From CAWDDA01 sp963813345 (GTDB lineage: Bacteria; Acidobacteriota; Blastocatellia; RBC074), in NCBI GenBank assembly GCA_963813345.1, contig CAWEYR010000033.1, forward strand, positions 248,001 to 312,000: a DNA stretch of 64,000 nt, given 5' to 3'. A model generated the notes under the pieces. The model did no database searches, had not been told where the DNA came from, and saw only the letters and a list, made by a program, of their open reading frames with translations. Both the position numbers and the translations under genes were made by a program. Below, piece by piece: positions 59,047 through 64,000 of this stretch (positions are counted from its first letter, which is position 1; every line of letters begins with the position of its first letter).

Positions 59047-60231
59047 ATGGAAGAAGCAGTTGTTGTAGAAAGCTTGCGCACGCCGCTGGCGAAATCCTTT
59101 CGCGGCTCGCTCAATCTTACGCGGCCCGATGACCAGTTGGCGCATTGCATCTCGAGCGTGCTCGCTAAGGTTCCTCAGATTGATCCGGCCGAGATCGAAG
59201 ATGTCATCGCCGGGTGCGGGTATCCGTGCGGTACATCGGGACACAATGTGGCAAGAGTGGCTGCAGTGCGATCGGGACTTCCTGTATCGACAGCCGGAAC
59301 GACGGTGAATCGATTCTGTTCGTCAGGGCTACAGGCCGTTGCGATGGCTGCCCACGAGATCATCGTCGGAGGCGCTCGCGCGGTTATCGGCGGCGGAGTC
59401 GAGAGCATAACCATGATGAAGCGCGAAGCCAGCCCGAATCCGTGGGTGGCTGATCGATATCCCGGGATATACATGGTTATGGGCGACACGGCTGAAGTCG
59501 TCGCAAAGAGGTACAAGGTTGGCCGCGACGCTCAGGACGAGTATTCTCTTGCGAGCCAGCAACGGACAGCGCGCGCTCAGAGGGAAGGATTCTTCGATGG
59601 CGAGCTTGCGTCGATGGATGTGATCCGCGGGATTACAGATAAAAAGACCGGTGAAGTCGTTGCGAAGGAGCAGTTCCGCCTCGAACGCGATGAATGTAAC
59701 CGCCCGGATACGACGCTCGAAGGATTGAATGCGCTCAAGCCGTATTTCGATCCCGACAGCGGTCACGGTACTGTTACGGCTGGCAATTCGTCGCAACTTT
59801 CTGATGGAGCGTCAGCAACTCTTCTCGTCTCGCGAAGATATGCGGAGCAGCTGGGGCTCAAGCCTAAGATAGCCTTCCGCGGTTTTGCAGTAGCCGGCTG
59901 CGAACCTGATGAGATGGGAATTGGCCCCGTATTCGCTGTGCCAAGACTGCTTGAACGTCAGGGGCTGAAGATCGAGGATATTGATCTTTGGGAACTGAAT
60001 GAAGCTTTCGCTGTTCAGGTTGTTTACTGCCGCGACAGGCTGGGGATACCGATGGACCGGCTGAACGTGAATGGCGGGTCGATCGCGATCGGACATCCAT
60101 TCGGAATGACCGGTTCGCGAATGGTAGGAACTCTCGCAAATGAAATGGTGCGTCGGAACGCGAGGTACGGAGTCGTAACGATGTGCGTCGGCGGCGGACA
60201 GGGTGCTGCCGGCTTGTTTGAATTGTGTTAA
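59047..60231 (+). CDS. Thiolase (acetyl-CoA C-acyltransferase)
   Basis: An intact 394-residue protein starting at 59047, behind GAGGAAAACAAA. It cleaves 3-oxoacyl-CoA with CoA (or condenses acyl-CoAs). The acylated cysteine is C91 in VNRFCSSGLQAVA. The general bases are H350 in AIGHPFGMTGSRM and C380 in MCVGGGQGAAG. The loop VKRTP-equivalent start reads VESLRTPLAKSFRGSL. With the FadJ-like gene 173 bases upstream it completes a beta-oxidation turn. The 173-base gap has no gene. Confidence 0.92.
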   Translation: MEEAVVVESLRTPLAKSFRGSLNLTRPDDQLAHCISSVLAKVPQIDPAEIEDVIAGCGYPCGTSGHNVARVAAVRSGLPVSTAGTTVNRFCSSGLQAVAMAAHEIIVGGARAVIGGGVESITMMKREASPNPWVADRYPGIYMVMGDTAEVVAKRYKVGRDAQDEYSLASQQRTARAQREGFFDGELASMDVIRGITDKKTGEVVAKEQFRLERDECNRPDTTLEGLNALKPYFDPDSGHGTVTAGNSSQLSDGASATLLVSRRYAEQLGLKPKIAFRGFAVAGCEPDEMGIGPVFAVPRLLERQGLKIEDIDLWELNEAFAVQVVYCRDRLGIPMDRLNVNGGSIAIGHPFGMTGSRMVGTLANEMVRRNARYGVVTMCVGGGQGAAGLFELC

Positions 60232-60262
60232 TTGGTACGCCTAAAAACAAAAGGAGTTTTCA

Positions 60263-61769
60263 ATGTGGATTCGTAAAGGATTGCGAGATCTGAGGAAGGG
60301 CGTTGATTCTCCGCTTCCGACTCAGGTCGTTTCGAACGAAGAGTTCACTCCGCGACCGCAGAGTGAGCCCCAAAAACAGGTCGAGTCTCTGATCGGCGAT
60401 ATGGCCGACGAGCGCGCGAAAAAACTGGGCCTTGACCGGCGCACGTTTATGGCAAGCTCCATGGGTCTGGCCACGTGCTTCGCCGCGCAAAACAAGGTCT
60501 TCGGTAAAGTCTGGGACGTTGACGAGGTCGAGACCTGGGAAGCGGCAGCGACACAGGAGAAGTTTCCAAAGACCGAATACTTCATTATCGACGTCCAGGC
60601 GCACTTCACGAATGGCCAGGCTCTTGGATTCCGCAATATGGAATTCGTGAAGAACATGGGCTTCGAGCTGAAGAATGACTCCGAATCCTACAGCTTTAAG
60701 AACTTTGTAAAAGAGATGTACTTCGACAGCGATACGTCGATGGTCGTCATCTCAGGCGTTCCGTCTCTTGAGAAGAATAAAGATGAGAGCGGAAAAGTTC
60801 TTGAAGGCAAGGCACGTTCGGGCGGAGTTCTTCCGAGCTGGCTCATGGCGGAAGCAAAGAACCAGATCAATACAATCGCCGGTTCGCAGCGGGCGCTCGC
60901 TCAGGGAAACCTTGCGCCGAATCACTACTGGGACAAGACCGCGAATGCGATCGACAAGGCGGCGACGATCGAACAGATGGAGCGCGAGCTTAAGACGTAC
61001 AAGATCGATTCGTGGAAATGGTATTGCCACTTTGATCCGGCGAGGACGGGAGCCGGCTTCCAGCTTGATGACGACAATTCTCAATGGTTCATCGAGGAAT
61101 CGCGCAAGCGCGGGATGAAGACGATCAGTGTGCACAAAGGGTATTCGTATCAATCACGAACACTGGGACATCTTGCCAATCCGAAGGATGTCGAGAAGGC
61201 GGCTCTCAGGAACCCCGATTTCAACTTCATCGTTTACCATTCAGCGATCAAGCACGGTCCAAACGAGCCGAACTGGAAGGAAAGTAACAAGTTCGACCCC
61301 ACAACGGGAGACTTCGAGTGGCACAGTGTCCTGATGGACATCAAGAAACGAAACCCGAAGATGAGCAACGTCTACTGCGAAGTGGGCAGTTTCTTCAACA
61401 TACTCGCGGTCTATGATCCGGTCCTTGCGATGCACGGCATGGGCAAGAACATCAAGACCTACGGTTCTGATCACGTGATCTGGGGTACGGATTGCCTGTG
61501 GTGGGGATCACCGCAGTGGGGCATCGATGCATTCAAGCGTTTCCAGATCAGCGATGAGCTCTGTGAGAAATTCGGATACAAGAAGATCACTGTTGAAGAC
61601 AAGAAGAAGTATCTTCGGACTTAACGCGGCGAAGGTCTATGGTGTCGACGTCAAGGCAAAGCGCAATGCCCTGCCCGCCGACTCTCTTGAAAAGTTGAAA
61701 CTCGCGTATCTCGATCGCGGAGGTTTAAGAAGCAATGGAGCGTACGGATGGGTTCGCGCAAATGATTAA
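60263..61769 (+). CDS. Amidohydrolase-2 family metal-dependent hydrolase/decarboxylase, one frame change
   Basis: Behind AAAAGGAGTTTTCA. The N-terminal 80 residues include a Tat-like motif placed internally (LDRRTFMASSMGLATCFAA), then the barrel: FIIDVQAHFTNGQALGF (metal-site region in place of the usual DxHxH), IDSWKWYCHFDPARTGAGF, MKTISVHKGYSYQSRTLGH, FNFIVYHSAIKHGPNEP, VYCEVGSFFNILAVYD and VIWGTDCLWWGSPQWGI. At about 61610 the frame changes; the C-terminus continues IFGLNAAKVYGVDVKAKRN and ends in NGAYGWVRAND. The intended length is about 501 residues. Members include decarboxylases of aromatic acids and lactone hydrolases; substrate not known. The Tat-like motif, if used, implies export. 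Confidence 0.8.
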
Positions 61770-62740
61770 GCACGTTGTACAGCCTTCAGGCGGAATCTTC
61801 CTCCTGAAGGCTCTCTTTCTTCTTCTGATTGTCGGCACGATCCCTGCACTGGCTCAGACCGACCCTCTCGCCGGCAAGTGGGATGGGAAATCGATCTCAC
61901 CACAGGGCGAGCGGCCGACTTCTATGACGTTCAAGAAGGACGCCGGTGCCTACACGGGAACGATGGCCGGAATGGCAGGAGACGTCCCTCTCAAGGACGT
62001 AAAGCTTGACGGCAACAAGCTGACTGCCCAGGCAGCGATCGAAGCTCCTCAAGGGATCCATCACGCTCAAGTTCAACCTGACTTTGGATGGCGAAACGCT
62101 GAAAGGCCAGGGAGAGGTCGACCTTGGCGGCCAGTCGATTGCATTCGAGGTCGAGTTGAAACGCGCGGGTGCGGCCGGCGGAGCAGCTTCTGGAGCAGCT
62201 GGCGGAGCAGCCGGTGGAGCAAGAGCGGGCGGTGCTGCAGGTGGTCCGGGTGCGGGATCACAGCAACAACGACCGCAGGTTGAGCAGCCGATGCAGGCGC
62301 AAAAGCTCGATTATTTCGTGGGTGCATGGTCGGTGAAATATGTAGGTCGTGAGAGTCCTTTTGGCGCGGCTCCGCGCGAAGGCTCGATCACGTTTGTAAA
62401 GAATCCGGACGGAACTCTCACCGGCAAGGGAGTCAGCAAGTACGAAGGTGGTTCGCTCGAGGAGACGATCACAGCCAGCTTTGATGAAGCCAAAAAGACG
62501 GTGACGTTTCTCGAGCGGCGATCTAACGGTGTGCAGTTTACGAGCAAGGGGGACTGGTCGAGTCCGATTTCCATTCGCTTTACGATCGGACCTTTCCGGA
62601 TCGGAGAGCGGACGCTTGCATTGAAACGAACCATCTCGGTAGTTTCCGCCCATTCATTCACGGTGGTCGAGGAGATTTCCGAAGATGGCGCTCCGTTTGC
62701 TCGGCTTGGAAATGCTATCTGGAGCAAGGTGACTAATTGA
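61735..62740 (+). CDS. Exported protein of unknown function with Gly/Ala-rich linker, one frame change
   Basis: The ATG at 61735 has a GGAGG 11 bases upstream; a second in-frame ATG at 61762 is possible. Both overlap the end of the amidohydrolase gene. The signal peptide (IFLLKALFLLLIVGTIPALA) is partly encoded by repeat C6. The first beta domain reads DPLAGKWDGKSISPQGE and MTFKKDAGAYTGTMAGMAG. Near 62045 the frame changes to ITLKFNLTLDGETLKGQ, then a low-complexity linker (AAGGAASGAAGGAAGGARAG) and a second beta domain (LDYFVGAWSVKYVGRESP; DGTLTGKGVSKYEGGSLE; FTVVEEISEDGAPF). Two lipocalin-like or DUF1579-like beta domains are plausible. The intended length is about 335 residues. Confidence 0.7.
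61771..61812. repeat. Family C palindrome, copy 6, inside a coding start
   Basis: CACGTTGTACAGCCTTCAGG, CGGAATCTTC and CTCCTGAAGGCTCT form the family-C arms. It supplies part of the signal-peptide codons of the overlapping gene. Confidence 0.6.
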
Positions 62741-62757
62741 GAAAGGGGAATCCCAAC

Positions 62758-64000
62758 GTGCGACTTTCAGGCGTATTTACACGCAGGATCAGCCTGTTGC
62801 TGATGGTTTGTTTGATTGCGCTTCCAACTGCCGGTCAAGGTCAGGGACAGAAGGCAAGCAAGAAGACGGCTCAAAAAGGTACAGAGAACGGTGAGTGGCG
62901 AGTTTACGGAGGTGACAATGCCAATCGCAAGTACTCTCCCCTGGCCCAAATCAACAAAGACAACGTCAAGAACCTGAAGGTCGCGTGGAAATGGGACTCT
63001 CCCGATATCAAGCTTCAGGCACAGAATCGAATGCTCACAACATTCGGCTACGAAGCTACTCCGTTGGCAATAGGATCAACGCTCTATGTGACTACATCAA
63101 TCAGTCAGGTGGCCGCAATCAATGCGGCAACGGGCGAGACGATGTGGGTGTACGATCCTGAAGCATACAAAGCGGGGCGTCCTACCAATCTTGGCTTCGT
63201 GCATCGAGGTCTGGCGTATTGGACCGACGGAACTGAAGAACGGCTGCTTTACGGTACGGCGGACGCGTATCTTGTCGCACTCGATGCAAAGACCGGAAAA
63301 CCGATTCCATCATTTGGCGAGAACGGCCGTATCAACCTGGCAAAAGCGATTCCGCTTGCTCAGAACTCGCGCAACTACGCAGTCACTTCTCCACCGCTGA
63401 TTTGCCGCGATGTAGTGGTTGTCGGCGCTTCGATATCTGATGGTCCAACGACGAAGGAAATGCCGCGCGGCGATGTCCAGGCGTTTGACGTCAGGACTGG
63501 CAAACCGGCCTGGGTCTTCCACACGATCCCGCAGGCTGGCGAATACGGCAACGAAACCTGGGAGAACGAATCCTGGAAATACACAGGAAACGCCAATGTC
63601 TGGACGATAATGAGCGCCGACGATGATCTCGGCTACATCTATTTACCTGTCAGCACTCCGACAAACGACTGGTACGGCGGACACAGGCTTGGGAACAACC
63701 TGTTTGCAGAAAGCCTTGTTTGTCTCGAAGCCAAAACCGGCAAGCGGGTCTGGCATTTTCAGACTGTGCATCACGGTGTCTGGGATTACGATCTGCCTGC
63801 CGCGCCGATTCTTTGTGACGTAACGGTTGGTGGGCGGCGCGTACGCGCCGTCGCTCAACTCACGAAAACGGGATTTACGTTTGTCTTTGATCGCGTGACT
63901 GGCAAGCCGATCTGGCCTATCGAAGAGCGAGCCGTGCCCGCGTCTACCGTTCCAGGTGAGCGTCTTTCGCCAACACAGCCGTTTCCGACAAAACCTGCGC
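62758..64000 (+). CDS. PQQ-dependent dehydrogenase (quinoprotein glucose/alcohol dehydrogenase-like), runs off the window
   Basis: The GTG at 62758 follows GAGAAAGGGGAATCCCAAC. The first 414 codons are present and the 3' end lies outside the window. A signal peptide (TRRISLLLMVCLIALPTAG) places it in the periplasm. The eight-blade quinoprotein propeller begins WRVYGGDNANRKYSPLAQI and NLKVAWKWDSPD. PQQ-enzyme repeats follow: GTADAYLVALDAKTGKPIP, GDVQAFDVRTGKPAWVFHT, CLEAKTGKRVWHFQTVHHG, VWDYDLPAAPIL and AVAQLTKTGFTFVFDRVTG. It oxidises sugars or alcohols and passes electrons to the respiratory chain. It ends the plus-strand catabolic operon as far as visible. Confidence 0.88.
   Translation, partial: MRLSGVFTRRISLLLMVCLIALPTAGQGQGQKASKKTAQKGTENGEWRVYGGDNANRKYSPLAQINKDNVKNLKVAWKWDSPDIKLQAQNRMLTTFGYEATPLAIGSTLYVTTSISQVAAINAATGETMWVYDPEAYKAGRPTNLGFVHRGLAYWTDGTEERLLYGTADAYLVALDAKTGKPIPSFGENGRINLAKAIPLAQNSRNYAVTSPPLICRDVVVVGASISDGPTTKEMPRGDVQAFDVRTGKPAWVFHTIPQAGEYGNETWENESWKYTGNANVWTIMSADDDLGYIYLPVSTPTNDWYGGHRLGNNLFAESLVCLEAKTGKRVWHFQTVHHGVWDYDLPAAPILCDVTVGGRRVRAVAQLTKTGFTFVFDRVTGKPIWPIEERAVPASTVPGERLSPTQPFPTKPA

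Overview
The window looks like a chromosomal piece of an Acidobacteriota genome, probably Blastocatellia or a close relative. The evidence is a run of six duplicated two-module MacB/FtsX permeases of the ADOP type (acidobacterial duplicated orphan permease), an Oar-like TonB-dependent receptor, an acidobacterial sigma-70-like factor paired with a zinc-finger membrane protein, a PKN-type kinase/STAND operon and DUF1549/DUF1553-DUF1501 proteins. The class assignment rests on family recognition by eye. No tRNA, rRNA, CRISPR array, prophage or transposase was recognised.

Layout. 0-6.3 kb: the 3' part of a sigma-factor-like gene, a zf-HC2 membrane protein, a secreted delta-60/DUF11 protein, a CHAT-domain gene reduced to its two ends, a small exported protein, an orphan VapB-like antitoxin and a SnoaL-like protein. 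6.4-12.1 kb: housekeeping genes mpl, recF and gyrB. 12.4-35.8 kb: an efflux region with one membrane-fusion protein and one ABC ATPase behind a sigma-54-like promoter, then six ADOP permeases and a seventh reduced to a 125-bp scar. Between them lie a serine beta-lactamase-like hydrolase, an NTF2-like protein, a prolyl oligopeptidase and a TPR-WD40 protein that overlaps one permease gene by four bases. 36.4-43.7 kb, minus strand: a TonB-C-terminal protein and a signalling operon of ECF sigma factor, Ser/Thr kinase fused to an AAA/STAND ATPase, and AAA/STAND-WD40 protein. 43.8-48.7 kb: a cytochrome/DUF1549/DUF1553 protein coupled to a DUF1501 protein. 49-64 kb: a divergent catabolic locus. On the minus strand are an enolase-superfamily enzyme, the TonB-dependent receptor and an RraA-like aldolase. 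On the plus strand are a thiamine-diphosphate enzyme, a fused enoyl-CoA hydratase/3-hydroxyacyl-CoA dehydrogenase, a thiolase, an amidohydrolase, a small exported protein and the start of a PQQ dehydrogenase.

Two features run through the whole window. First, at least four families of palindromic intergenic repeats (called A-D here) sit between genes and sometimes form the ends of reading frames. Several family-A copies are framed by oppositely oriented heptamer tandem repeats, giving a composite element. Second, many genes, including gyrB, are broken by single-base frame changes although both flanking frames keep conserved protein sequence. Because gyrB is essential, many of these are probably sequencing or assembly indels. 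Two loci, the CHAT gene and the ADOP scar, show true internal deletions.

The strongest candidates for new biology are the composite heptamer/palindrome elements, the sigma-kinase-STAND/STAND-WD40 operon, the one-ATPase/six-permease array and the catabolic locus whose normally cytoplasmic enzyme families carry export signals.
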